64,000 nucleotides of DNA from a virus. Position numbers and translations under genes: made by a program. The notes beneath the pieces were generated by a model. That model worked only from the letters and a program-made list of their open reading frames with translations. It was not told the origin of the DNA and made no database searches. This document shows positions 31,799-40,899 of this stretch, one piece after another. The stretch lies in IMG/VR virus record IMGVR_UViG_3300032297_000368, positions 1-64,000 of that record. One strand, written 5' to 3'. How positions within the stretch are numbered: the stretch's first letter is position 1; every line of letters begins with the position of its first letter.

Positions 31799-33293
31799 CG
31801 TTATCTACCTTTTGTACCTGAGAGTTTAATTCAGGTTCAGGTTCAAATTTGTCATTACCTTTGTTCTTTTCTTTTGCTTTCTTAACTGCTTCACGTACAA
31901 TTTGTGCTTTACGTGATTCTTGTATTTGCACAGATTCAGGCACGCAGTTTGGAACTTTCTTGCCACCCTTCTTTTTCATACCAACCATCTGGTAACCTTT
32001 CCAACAAGGGTCTTCACCTTTCATCTCATTAGCTTCAGAAACTTTAGCGGTTTGTTTCTTCATAGCACTTTTAGCCAAATCACGAGCACGAGACATTGGT
32101 GTATGTTTTGCACCTGACTTATCTGTTACAGTGCCGCCTGTAGATTTCTTGTAAGGAGGATCAAAAGGTGGTGAGTATTTTTGTTTCAAATACTTGTCAA
32201 CTTTGCGATCATATTCATCTTTAGGTTTCTTAGCAACAGGAGTGGCATTTGGAGAAGGAACAAATGAATTAACTGCTTCATCGATCTCACTCATCATATA
32301 GTTGGCAACTGTTGAAATGTAATCTTCAGCAAGAGTGATCTTAGATTGAACCCACTCAGGAAGATTATCATTATCTTCCAACATGTCATGTACTCTTTGA
32401 GCATTGTTGATAATACTTTGTAATTGACCACGAGCCATATCACCTTCGTAATCATACTCTGTTTTTTCTTTTGCTTCATTCAAGCCATATTTCTTCTTGT
32501 ACCAATCTGGTGTGCCAGACTTTTTACGGAAATAACGTACAGTTGCCGAATCATTTGCTTGGTCACGATATTTGTTTTCTGCTGTTGTATTGTGACCTTT
32601 CATCGCTTCTGCTGCCTTGTGTGCATCTTTAGCAATGTATTCTAATTCAGCATTAGTCTTTTTGTGATACTCATGGCCTTCTAATGGATGACGTTGTGAT
32701 TGGCGACCTTCTTCCAATTCAACTTCTTCATGTAAATCAGCATGGCATGATCTATTTGGGCAACGATCTACATGATTCTTGAAGTTTTTTGCATCATCAT
32801 GAGATTTAAATTTAAAGTAAGCACCTTTATCAGAAGCACCATCATATGTACCGCCATGTTTTTTAAGTCCAGATACTACATGTTCAGTATCTTTTGCATC
32901 AGGTTCATTACCATATTTACTACCATCACTTACGTGAACTAAATGTTCTTCTTCAAGAGATTCAACTTCTTCTTTCATTGCATCAATCTCTTTTTGCTTT
33001 TGTGCTGCCATTTGTTTGTAATGTGAAGGATCAGGTAAACCAGATGCCTTACGTCTTGCAGCATGTTCACGTGCTAAACGTTCAGCAGGAGATTCAGGAG
33101 GCATCTTAAAGTTTACTTTAATCTTAGCCTCTTGCATTGATCGTTTCTTCACATGATCTACTTGTTGCTGATATTCTTGTGAATCAACTGTATAATGCTC
33201 TTCATCATCCGTAGAACCTTTCGGTCCCTTGTCATGATTAGGATCCATTTTAGCAAAACGAATCGATTTAAATACTTTAGATGCCTTCTTCAT
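31794..33293 (-). CDS. Head/internal virion protein precursor (499 aa)
   Basis: It is charged and modular. One module YDYEGDMARGQLQSIINNAQ, with the following VHDMLEDNDNLPEWVQ, and another DPCWKGYQMVGMKKKGGKKV, recur in large T4-like virion proteins as I recall. A VELEEG site resembles a T4-type prohead-protease cleavage site (L-x-E/G). Several His-rich stretches may bind metal. Function inside the head is unknown. Confidence 0.65.
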   Translation of the reverse strand: MKKASKVFKSIRFAKMDPNHDKGPKGSTDDEEHYTVDSQEYQQQVDHVKKRSMQEAKIKVNFKMPPESPAERLAREHAARRKASGLPDPSHYKQMAAQKQKEIDAMKEEVESLEEEHLVHVSDGSKYGNEPDAKDTEHVVSGLKKHGGTYDGASDKGAYFKFKSHDDAKNFKNHVDRCPNRSCHADLHEEVELEEGRQSQRHPLEGHEYHKKTNAELEYIAKDAHKAAEAMKGHNTTAENKYRDQANDSATVRYFRKKSGTPDWYKKKYGLNEAKEKTEYDYEGDMARGQLQSIINNAQRVHDMLEDNDNLPEWVQSKITLAEDYISTVANYMMSEIDEAVNSFVPSPNATPVAKKPKDEYDRKVDKYLKQKYSPPFDPPYKKSTGGTVTDKSGAKHTPMSRARDLAKSAMKKQTAKVSEANEMKGEDPCWKGYQMVGMKKKGGKKVPNCVPESVQIQESRKAQIVREAVKKAKEKNKGNDKFEPEPELNSQVQKVDNV

Positions 33294-33295
33294 GA

Positions 33296-34219
33296 TTAAT
33301 CCTCTTTAGCTCGTTTAGTAGCAGTTGCGTACATTACAGACTTAGCGTCTTTACCATAACGTTCTTTGAAACCTGAAAGACCTTTTTTCATTGACATAAC
33401 GATATCTTCTTTCTTTTTAGATTCTGAAGCAGTCAATGAACGTTCTTCGAGGGCTTCTAATTCTTCTTTAGTTAGTTTTTTTACAGCACGACCAATACCT
33501 TTTTCACGATTGGACATTCTGCGTTCACGATCTTCAAGGTCTTTATCTCTTTCTGGATCTTCACCTGGATCACCATACTGACGGTGTTCATCTTCACCAT
33601 GGTCAAAAGCATCATTTGATTGATCTTTAGCAGCTTTCTTTATATAAGAACCGAGAGTTGATTTTGCGAGTTCATCAAGTTGTTCAATATCTTCAACAAA
33701 AATTTCATCGAGAGCCTTGATACCTTGTTCATCAAGTTTCTTCAACATACTTGTGAAAGATTCTTTGTATAGTTTGGTATTGGTTCTACGTTTTTGATTA
33801 GCACCGTAAGTCTTACCTTTTTTACCAGTCTTCTCTTCGGTTTCATCTTCATCTTTGTAATTACGTTCGTGTTTTAAACCAGTGGCAGTCTTAGTAACTG
33901 TACCTTTGGTGTAATTACCCATTCTACGGTGTGCATCAGCAACTGTAGGAAATGCTTCATCGATTTCTTCAACTTCCTCTTTTACTTTTACATTGTACTC
34001 TTTACCACCTGGTCCGATATCAGCAGTTCTTACACCGATAGGTTTCTTGGTGCTAACAACAGCAGGCTTCTTAGCACGTAAAAGTTTAAAGTCATGAGAA
34101 TCAATTTTACCATTCTTGTTGGCATCAATTTTATGTTGATTGCCTTTCAGTTCTTCATCCATAACATGTTGTACTGCATCAGCTACACCTTTCAGTGTTT
34201 TGTCGTTATAAGTTGACAT
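33296..34219 (-). CDS. Virion-type protein with EF-hand-like motif (307 aa)
   Basis: DANKNGKIDSHDF (33-45) is a 12-residue Ca-binding EF-loop pattern. EEIDEAFPT is an I-x-E/A sequence that could be cut by a prohead protease. The C-terminus has GFKERYGKDAKSVMYATATK, a motif found in several T4-like virion proteins. It is probably a structural or internal head protein with a Ca site. Confidence 0.65.
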   Translation of the reverse strand: MSTYNDKTLKGVADAVQHVMDEELKGNQHKIDANKNGKIDSHDFKLLRAKKPAVVSTKKPIGVRTADIGPGGKEYNVKVKEEVEEIDEAFPTVADAHRRMGNYTKGTVTKTATGLKHERNYKDEDETEEKTGKKGKTYGANQKRRTNTKLYKESFTSMLKKLDEQGIKALDEIFVEDIEQLDELAKSTLGSYIKKAAKDQSNDAFDHGEDEHRQYGDPGEDPERDKDLEDRERRMSNREKGIGRAVKKLTKEELEALEERSLTASESKKKEDIVMSMKKGLSGFKERYGKDAKSVMYATATKRAKED

Positions 34220-34241
34220 GTGTTTCTCCTATTTTAATTTT

Positions 34242-34838
34242 TTAACCTATTGCTACTGAACTTGTTTCGTATGCACCACTAATGTCGAAGTGGCTAGTGT
34301 TTGCTGTTGCACTAACTGGTGTATTATATTTCCATGCCAAGTCTGTTGTGCTTCCTGAATAATACAATTTCATTGTTGTATTTGAATCTGGTGAAGAATC
34401 TTCTATATCTGTGATTCCTGCAATATGATATCTTGCATCTGTAGCTTCATTATGTAAAGTACCACCACGAATTGTTGTTGTAGCGGATACAGGGAAAGGT
34501 AATGTGATTTGATATTGGCTGTTTGCACCAAAATCGGTAGTATTTGCGAATTGCACATTCACTCTAAAGTGGACAATTAAACCCTGTTTAACAAATGAAC
34601 CAGTTGATACTGTACCCGATAATGTGTTACCTGACACTGTTTTGAATTCTGGGTCATATGATCTACTAACCGATGCAATACCAAATGCAATACCACCGGG
34701 AGTCTCACCATCAGAAAGTCGTATTGGTGTTGAACCGTCTTGATCGTAAAAAACTTCTCCTTTTCTACCAATATAATTATTGGCAGTTGTGTTGCCCATA
34801 GTATCAGTAAAAAATTTACGTGTTATGTTCGTTGTCAT
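34242..34838 (-). CDS. Virion fibre-like protein (198 aa)
   Basis: The segment FYDQDGSTPIRLSDGETPGG matches the short repeat seen at the N-terminus of phage tail-fibre and tropism-determinant proteins. The rest is beta-rich with many Thr/Asn. No reverse transcriptase or variable repeat is present in the window, so a diversity-generating element cannot be claimed. Confidence 0.65.
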   Translation of the reverse strand: MTTNITRKFFTDTMGNTTANNYIGRKGEVFYDQDGSTPIRLSDGETPGGIAFGIASVSRSYDPEFKTVSGNTLSGTVSTGSFVKQGLIVHFRVNVQFANTTDFGANSQYQITLPFPVSATTTIRGGTLHNEATDARYHIAGITDIEDSSPDSNTTMKLYYSGSTTDLAWKYNTPVSATANTSHFDISGAYETSSVAIG

Positions 34839-34854
34839 TTTTTTATTCCTTTAA

Positions 34855-35157
34855 TTAACAATTCCATTTTCTCAACGATTTGTTGATACGTGAATCTGGA
34901 TCACGTGCTGTTTCAGCTGATGTTAGTTTATCTTTCATGCCTCGCATTCTACGGCAGAATGATAATCTACGTTTAGCTGACTTAGAACCTTTTTTTAATT
35001 TTGATGGATCTGTAGTAACAGCAGTTTGTAACTTGGAACCTGGATTTTCACGGCGATAAGATTCAACTCCTTTTTGGTTTAAACCACCTTCAGGATTTTT
35101 TCCTTCTTTACGCTGCCATGCCGCAGATTCGTTAATAAATTCTTTGAATGATATCAT
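34855..35157 (-). CDS. Small basic protein with capsid-targeting-like N-terminus (DUF6321-like)
   Basis: The first ten residues MISFKEFINE followed by SAAW match the T4 IPIII capsid-targeting peptide MKTYQEFIAE followed by A, with cleavage expected after Glu10. The rest (KNPEGGLNQKGVESYRRE...) is very basic and resembles DUF6321. A packaged, DNA-binding or DNA-neutralising internal head protein is the simplest reading. Confidence 0.7.
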   Translation of the reverse strand: MISFKEFINESAAWQRKEGKNPEGGLNQKGVESYRRENPGSKLQTAVTTDPSKLKKGSKSAKRRLSFCRRMRGMKDKLTSAETARDPDSRINKSLRKWNC

Positions 35158-37394
35158 ACGAATTTCTTAGCCTTAAAAGTTTGTAGGTTAATACCTTTAC
35201 GTTTCAGTTCACCTTCTTTTTGATCGCCAATACTCATAGTTGTTTCATCACCAGTCATCTCAGTAACTTGTGATGCCTTACCATCTTTCTTACGAATCTT
35301 TTCACCTGTATCACGAGCAATGCTTTCACCAGATGCCGCCATAGAAAGACCTGGTTCTATGTTCTTGTCTATGGATTCGGCGATTTTGGCTTTCTGCCTT
35401 TGCCTGATTTCGATGAGTGAGAGTTTTTCTCGTTGCTCGTTGTAGTTTTGTGGCTTGGCGATTTCGGTTTGTTTTGATACGTTTTCTTCGGGGTGTATGT
35501 CTTTTTTGGCTGGTCGATAGGCTTTAAATTTGGCTCTGATCGAGTCTGCTGCTGGGGTTGAGACGGTTGGATCGGTGTTGCTTCCGTCTGTTCCGTCTTC
35601 TTGAATAGTTTCTTTACGAAATCTAGCATCTTCATTCTCCTTTATTTTAACAATGTAGCCAGTTTTATGTTTCATCACTTCACCATTTTTTAGGTGAGCT
35701 TCTTTTGCTGCAGCTCTACGTAACATAAACACTCTCAATTTACCTTTACCATCACGTAGTAGTTTAACTTTTTCATCCAACAATTCAACATCTTCATCAA
35801 CAAACAATTCTTCAAACTCTTCATTAACTTTCTTTCTTGGTTTCTTTGTCATTGATGTACCTGGAGTTGGAACTGAACCTGCTTCTTTTGGATCTTCTTT
35901 TGGTATTTCAACCAACTTACCATTAACTGAATGATGTGTAACTTTACCATTTCTACCATAACGGCCAAATCCATAATAAGTTAATCCCATAGTATTCATC
36001 TTATCTTTATGTGGATTTTCTGGATGTGCAGCCATTGTTGTTTTACTTGGTGATGGTGCAGCAGACAATCTATCTTTACGTGACATCTCATGTGCAATCC
36101 ATTCTTCAGCCTTAGGATTGGCAGCAGGTTGTTGTGTGAATTCACGGACACTTTTGAAAATGTCCATCATCTCACCTTTCTTTTGTTTAACAACTTCGGG
36201 TGGTGCTGATCTTAAATCTTCCGAATTATCAAACTCATGGTAATTATCACCAAACATTTTAGCATATTCAGTACGAGCATTCTGTACGCTTTCCCATTTT
36301 TCACGGCGAATGTTTTCTGGTACAGTACGACCACCACGTTGTCCACGTTCAATGTTTCTCTGTTGCGAGACTTCATCTTTAGTATTAACTAGAACCATCT
36401 TGGAGTCATATCCAAGTTCTTCCAAACGTTTTTTGATCTTAGTAACTTTCTCTACATCATCACCTGTACCATTGATGATAAGACCATTTCTACCTAATAG
36501 TGCCAATCGTTGGCGCAATTCGGTCATACTCTTTGCTTTACCACGAACAAGATTTCTTTTCTCTTCTTCACTTGCCGGCATTTTCTTATCAAGACCATTT
36601 TTATCCATTAAGAATTCTAATGCCTTATCTGAATTGATCTCTGTCAATCCATGGCCTGATAGTGTGTTATCTAACACATAGTCTTTACCAGAACCAGGTC
36701 CCCCAGCAAGAAATACTACTTTAAAGATTGATTGATCGTGAACACCTTCATTCAATAAACTTTCAAACTTGGTGTTGATATCTTCATGTAAGCTCATACC
36801 TTTATGTACATCATGCATTAATTCTTTTGCATGTTTATCTGATACATGTGCAGGTACACCTTTACGGAAAGATTTGAAATCATTGTTCTTAACATGTTCA
36901 CGCATCTTTGTACCAGAAATGCCTGTATCACCTTCAGCATCCGGATCTCTTGTACCTGCGGAATGTATTGTGATCTTTTTGAAATGAAATGGTACTTTGC
37001 CTTCTTTGTTAGGTTTACCATTTAGTTCTTTGAATTTTTGTTTGTACTCGGGTACACGATCTGAACCTGCAACAACATGTAGATGTGTTACGCCACTCTT
37101 ATGCAATTCAGCGGCATGTGAGAAAATGGTAGGATTTTCTTTACTAGAGGCTTTTATGTTGGCACCTGGAGCATAACGCTTTAAATGCTTAACTTTTTGT
37201 TCGCCAGATAATGGATTCTTTTTAGAATCTTGTGAGTGAGATACAATCATATGATGTTCGCCACCTACGTCTTTGGCAACATCTTGCACCTTATTAATAA
37301 CTTTAAGGTGACCAGTGGTTGGTGGGTTCATACGACCGTAAGCTAATACGGCGTGTTTTTCTTTCTGTTCGACCAGAAAATCTTTGAAATTCAT
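35154..37394 (-). CDS. Nucleotidyltransferase plus P-loop kinase fusion with capsid-targeting-like N-terminus (746 aa)
   Basis: MNFKDFLVE (1-9) resembles a capsid-targeting peptide. Then GRMNPPTTGH (20-29) and GISGTKMRE (158-166) are the HxGH-like and ISxTxxR motifs of NMN-adenylyltransferase/cytidylyltransferase-fold enzymes. FESLLNEG (210-217) is an L-x-E/G protease-like site, followed by a P-loop kinase FLAGGPGSGKDYVL (228-241). The C-terminal third is charged and of low complexity. T4-like cyanophages carry related proteins. The substrates are not readable from sequence. Confidence 0.75.
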   Translation of the reverse strand: MNFKDFLVEQKEKHAVLAYGRMNPPTTGHLKVINKVQDVAKDVGGEHHMIVSHSQDSKKNPLSGEQKVKHLKRYAPGANIKASSKENPTIFSHAAELHKSGVTHLHVVAGSDRVPEYKQKFKELNGKPNKEGKVPFHFKKITIHSAGTRDPDAEGDTGISGTKMREHVKNNDFKSFRKGVPAHVSDKHAKELMHDVHKGMSLHEDINTKFESLLNEGVHDQSIFKVVFLAGGPGSGKDYVLDNTLSGHGLTEINSDKALEFLMDKNGLDKKMPASEEEKRNLVRGKAKSMTELRQRLALLGRNGLIINGTGDDVEKVTKIKKRLEELGYDSKMVLVNTKDEVSQQRNIERGQRGGRTVPENIRREKWESVQNARTEYAKMFGDNYHEFDNSEDLRSAPPEVVKQKKGEMMDIFKSVREFTQQPAANPKAEEWIAHEMSRKDRLSAAPSPSKTTMAAHPENPHKDKMNTMGLTYYGFGRYGRNGKVTHHSVNGKLVEIPKEDPKEAGSVPTPGTSMTKKPRKKVNEEFEELFVDEDVELLDEKVKLLRDGKGKLRVFMLRRAAAKEAHLKNGEVMKHKTGYIVKIKENEDARFRKETIQEDGTDGSNTDPTVSTPAADSIRAKFKAYRPAKKDIHPEENVSKQTEIAKPQNYNEQREKLSLIEIRQRQKAKIAESIDKNIEPGLSMAASGESIARDTGEKIRKKDGKASQVTEMTGDETTMSIGDQKEGELKRKGINLQTFKAKKFV
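35369..35629 (-). CDS. Possible overprinted small basic protein (86 aa)
   Basis: This frame lies wholly inside the large gene at 35154-37394 in another phase. ATG at 35629 has AAGGAG seven bases upstream. It reads MLDFVKKLFKKTEQTEATP and then a Pro/Lys/Gln/Thr-rich tail ending KSPNP. The good ribosome-binding site is the main support; the low complexity is a caution. Confidence 0.35.
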   Translation of the reverse strand: MLDFVKKLFKKTEQTEATPIQPSQPQQQTRSEPNLKPIDQPKKTYTPKKTYQNKPKSPSHKTTTSNEKNSHSSKSGKGRKPKSPNP

Positions 37395-37434
37395 GTCTGC
37401 CTCTACAGCAAAAAATATATTAAATTTTACTATC

Positions 37435-37442
37435 TATTTAGT
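37435..37442 (-). promoter_or_regulatory. Late-promoter-like box ACTAAATA
   Basis: The 17 bases around this box (AAATATACTAAATAGAT, 37432-37448) are identical to those at 12285-12301. It lies 41 bases before the start of the fusion gene at 37394 and overlaps the end of the gene upstream. Confidence 0.5.
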
Positions 37443-38145
37443 ATATTTCTACTTTTCCTGTACTGGCCATGGTGCCTTGGCAGTGAATATTTTCTAATTC
37501 TAACAGATATTTTTTGTCAATATTATACCAATGTGCATGTTCCGTGTCAACACCTTGCGTTTGTACATCGTTTAGATTTTTCTGGCAAACTTGCAGATAG
37601 TCGTCAAACAAAGATATACAGAAAGAAAACAATCTGGTAATTAGAAGATTCGAGTATATCTGTTGTCTCTTGTCCGTTATCCATGTTGGCATGGCTTTCT
37701 TGAACACATACTTACCAAACTTATCATGTTCTAGTGCATCGAATTGATCTAACAGGTTTGTACGTGCCGACAATTTAAAGATTCGTTTGACTGAACTTAA
37801 CTCTTTCATCAAATCCACATTACGTTTGAATATGATTAGAGTTTTAAGTATCAGTACATTTTCAGCCTCGCTCTTTCGACCTGTAGAAGCAAACTGTGTA
37901 ATATCAGGATCAGTTGACATATCTAATATCACATCACAATAATGTGCAATTCTATCGTAAGTTTCACGGTCAACTTTATTAGGAGAACCATCAGTAAATA
38001 CAATCATATCATGTGGACATTTTTCACGTAATGATTTAAGACCTTCTATTGTTTGTTGTAGTCGATCTTCATTGTTAATGACACCCATATTAGGATTCAA
38101 AGCAGATGTCACAATAAACAGATTTCTATTTAAAAGAATACTCAT
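37438..38145 (-). CDS. Putative GT-A-like glycosyltransferase or sugar-operon protein (235 aa)
   Basis: It begins LFIVTSALNPNMGVINNEDR and has IVFTDGSPNKVD, where the DG pattern is like a nucleotide-sugar binding strand. The middle is alpha-helical. I place it in the glycan operon mainly by position and start/stop overlap with the epimerase gene; a family is not certain. Confidence 0.5.
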   Translation of the reverse strand: MSILLNRNLFIVTSALNPNMGVINNEDRLQQTIEGLKSLREKCPHDMIVFTDGSPNKVDRETYDRIAHYCDVILDMSTDPDITQFASTGRKSEAENVLILKTLIIFKRNVDLMKELSSVKRIFKLSARTNLLDQFDALEHDKFGKYVFKKAMPTWITDKRQQIYSNLLITRLFSFCISLFDDYLQVCQKNLNDVQTQGVDTEHAHWYNIDKKYLLELENIHCQGTMASTGKVEIY

Positions 38146-39149
38146 AGTTTTATTTTTCTCATGGTGTCTATCATCAAAGATTCTATGTCTGTATTAGGTT
38201 TCCAACCCAATATTTCTTTTGCCTTGTCATAAGAACCTAAGGCAAACTTATTAACTTCTCGTTCTAATACTTCAGGCTTCAAAGTCTTCTCACCTTCATT
38301 CAGTACAGGATAACCTGACCAGAATTTGGTCGATGGATTAAATGTAGGTTTAATTGGTTCTTGAAATGCGGATTCAGCATAACCTATAATATCTCTAACT
38401 GAAGTTAATGTATTGGTGCATACATTAAAGATTTCATTCTTAGCTTCTTCTTTAGATAAGCATAACTCAATCAGATTAACTACATCATCAACGTGTACAT
38501 AATCTCGAACTTGTTTACCGTTTGAATAGAATACTGGATCTTTACCATTGATAATCGTCTTTGCGATATAGTTAATCAAAGGTGGAGATTCACGATGAAT
38601 GTCTTGTCTAGGACCAAATACATTGAAGAATCTTAGTGTAACGATATCCATGTCATAGTTCTTGATGTATGATTGAATAACTTCTTCCATCAACTTCTTA
38701 GATAATGGATAGAATAATCGAGGTGTTACTTCTATATCTTCATCGAATGGTGCATCGAGTCTGCTATTGTTTTCGTATATTGCTGAAGTACTTGCAACAA
38801 TAACTCTCTGGCCTCTAGACTTTCGAACTGCATCTAGTATCGATGCTGTACCTGCAACATTAACTTTGATACACTCGGCAGGATCACTTTCACATACAGG
38901 CAATGCTGTTATAGCTGCAAGGTGAATGACTACATCGATCTTATGTTTCTCTAAAATGAAAAACATCTTAGCACTTTCTAAGATATCATCTTGGTAGAAA
39001 TCACATATCATTTCACCATCTTCGATTAGGTTTGCTATGTAACCATTGTTGAGATTATCAACAACAACTGGAGTATGGCCATTATTTTTCAATAGTAGTG
39101 CTAGAGTAGAACCTATACCACCTGCACCACCAGTAATTAATATATTCAA
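38142..39149 (-). CDS. NAD-dependent sugar-nucleotide epimerase/dehydratase
   Basis: GGAGGIG (7-13) is the Rossmann dinucleotide-binding loop; VASTSAIYE and YPLSKKLMEE give the Ser/Tyr-x3-Lys catalytic triad of extended SDR enzymes. GalE/RmlB-type fold and a length of 335 aa fit. It should act on a UDP- or dTDP-sugar. Gene order and overlaps place it in an eight-gene operon. Confidence 0.88.
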   Translation of the reverse strand: MNILITGGAGGIGSTLALLLKNNGHTPVVVDNLNNGYIANLIEDGEMICDFYQDDILESAKMFFILEKHKIDVVIHLAAITALPVCESDPAECIKVNVAGTASILDAVRKSRGQRVIVASTSAIYENNSRLDAPFDEDIEVTPRLFYPLSKKLMEEVIQSYIKNYDMDIVTLRFFNVFGPRQDIHRESPPLINYIAKTIINGKDPVFYSNGKQVRDYVHVDDVVNLIELCLSKEEAKNEIFNVCTNTLTSVRDIIGYAESAFQEPIKPTFNPSTKFWSGYPVLNEGEKTLKPEVLEREVNKFALGSYDKAKEILGWKPNTDIESLMIDTMRKIKL

Positions 39150-40165
39150 ATCAAGTCCTTCAATTGGTCAGAATCACGAGGTATGTTTACTGCTACTGCT
39201 GTTGGGTATGGATTAGTTTTAGCGTAATCATTAATCAAGATACGTTTTGAATGATGTACTTCCATAATCAAATCACAATCGGCAAAACCTAAATCATCTA
39301 ATAGATTTCTAGTAATAGATTCATACTTTTTATTTCTTGCCGTACAGAAGATGATCTTACAACCTTCTTCTTTCTTTTGAATTAACTTCTGTACATTCTC
39401 CATGATTGGTTCATAATCATCATAGTAATCATTTTGAGTCTTGATTATTGTACCATCGATGTCGCAGAAATAAGTAGGTTTATCATTGAATTTAAACCAA
39501 TCATCGGCAGTACCAACATCAATAAAGTTTCTGGTATTTTGTTCTACGAATACACTGCCTGTAGATATCATGTAATCGATAATATTAGATACGAATATCT
39601 CACTCTTCCATGTAGATGTTAGTAATCTATAAGCACGAGCAAAATCAGCCGCAGACTTAAACTGATAACCACCTACACAAAAACTATCACTCACAATTTT
39701 CTTTTCAACTACTGAACTGATAATGTTTTGTTCATTAGTAATCGTATAACTTTTGGCTGGTGCGTTTCTTATATCAGGATTTTCAGATAACTTAGATACA
39801 TAGATGGCATTTCCTTCTACCAAATCTGTATCATAAAAACCATCACAGTCTTTAATTAATATCGGTGAATTCATATTGATTGCACCAGTCATCAACGTTT
39901 GATAAACTGTATCAGCAGGACCGGCAGTTGGTTGACCTAGAACAACAATACTAACCTTATCACCAAAAGCATCTTTCAATTTCTGTGAGGCCTTATACTT
40001 GTCATCATGCGCTCTCAGAATCGTAATAACAATCCTGTGTTTACCTAAGAAGTTTTTAATGGCATTTTCAATCATCATCTTACCCGAATAATCGGTAAGT
40101 AGATACTTTGGCCTCATATTCGGGAATCTGGTCGATAGACCAGCACATGGCATAATTATTTCCAT
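39146..40165 (-). CDS. Sugar-nucleotidyltransferase fused to HAD phosphatase (339 aa)
   Basis: The N-terminus has IIMPCAGLSTRF and PKYLL, the nucleotidyltransferase signature, with GQPTAGPADTVYQ and KDCDGFYD following. From about residue 232, YFCDIDGTIIKTQ begins a HAD phosphatase domain. Such fusions make NDP-sugars and remove a phosphate in the same pathway. It overlaps both neighbours. Confidence 0.8.
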   Translation of the reverse strand: MEIIMPCAGLSTRFPNMRPKYLLTDYSGKMMIENAIKNFLGKHRIVITILRAHDDKYKASQKLKDAFGDKVSIVVLGQPTAGPADTVYQTLMTGAINMNSPILIKDCDGFYDTDLVEGNAIYVSKLSENPDIRNAPAKSYTITNEQNIISSVVEKKIVSDSFCVGGYQFKSAADFARAYRLLTSTWKSEIFVSNIIDYMISTGSVFVEQNTRNFIDVGTADDWFKFNDKPTYFCDIDGTIIKTQNDYYDDYEPIMENVQKLIQKKEEGCKIIFCTARNKKYESITRNLLDDLGFADCDLIMEVHHSKRILINDYAKTNPYPTAVAVNIPRDSDQLKDLI

Positions 40166-40899
40166 AATTTCTTTATCTCATCTATCAAAAATTTTTCGTC
40201 AGTATCATTTCGTGTATATGGTAATACTCTCATCAACATCAAGATTAAAATATAATCATTATTAAAATGAGGATAATCTTGTAATCCATCAATTATAGAT
40301 TGTAGTTTAGAATCTAAGTAAACTGAATCATTACGTATGAACCATTTACATTGTAAGTCTTGTCTTAGTTTTGCTAAGTCGAAAACAAATGAACTATAAA
40401 CAGTTGTTAATGGATCAATTAAAACAAATTCATTCTTTTGTGTATTGTATAATACATTCTCTAGAGTAAAATCACCATGATACTCAGAATAAGGTAAATA
40501 CTCTGGTAACTTACCAATTAATTCTTCTGTAGTAAAAGGTAAGTTGTATTGTGTAAAATCTTTCTCTGCTAACTTAGTTCTATAAACATCAACAAAACTC
40601 ATCTCTATAGTCTTTTCAGATAGTTTGTCTATAGTTTCCCTAATGAATTTTATTATCTCATTAGTTTGATTAGTTGCAAGATAAGTTTTCATATCTAGAT
40701 TAGGAATATACTCCATATTATAATGAGTGTCAAGAACCTCATATATAATTGGTATTTTTATACCTAAATGTGACAATACATCATATCTCTCCAAATTGCG
40801 AGAAATATCTCCAGACTTACGGACAAATATTCCGTTGTCATCTACTAATTCAACTTCAGCTTTAGAGTATCCCATAAATTTTTTTAGTCTTTTTGCCAA
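40156..40899 (-). CDS. Aminoglycoside/choline-kinase-like phosphotransferase (247 aa)
   Basis: The kinase-fold motifs are HGDFTLENVLY (141-151), with catalytic D143 and N148, and LIDPL with D162 for metal. The N-lobe is present and short. In a sugar-nucleotide operon it may phosphorylate a sugar or a small amine for glycan decoration. Confidence 0.75.
   Translation of the reverse strand: MAKRLKKFMGYSKAEVELVDDNGIFVRKSGDISRNLERYDVLSHLGIKIPIIYEVLDTHYNMEYIPNLDMKTYLATNQTNEIIKFIRETIDKLSEKTIEMSFVDVYRTKLAEKDFTQYNLPFTTEELIGKLPEYLPYSEYHGDFTLENVLYNTQKNEFVLIDPLTTVYSSFVFDLAKLRQDLQCKWFIRNDSVYLDSKLQSIIDGLQDYPHFNNDYILILMLMRVLPYTRNDTDEKFLIDEIKKLWK

Noticed and set aside
34242-34838. Diversity-generating retroelement
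   Set aside because: The tropism-determinant-like repeat invites the idea, but there is no reverse transcriptase or template/variable repeat in the window.
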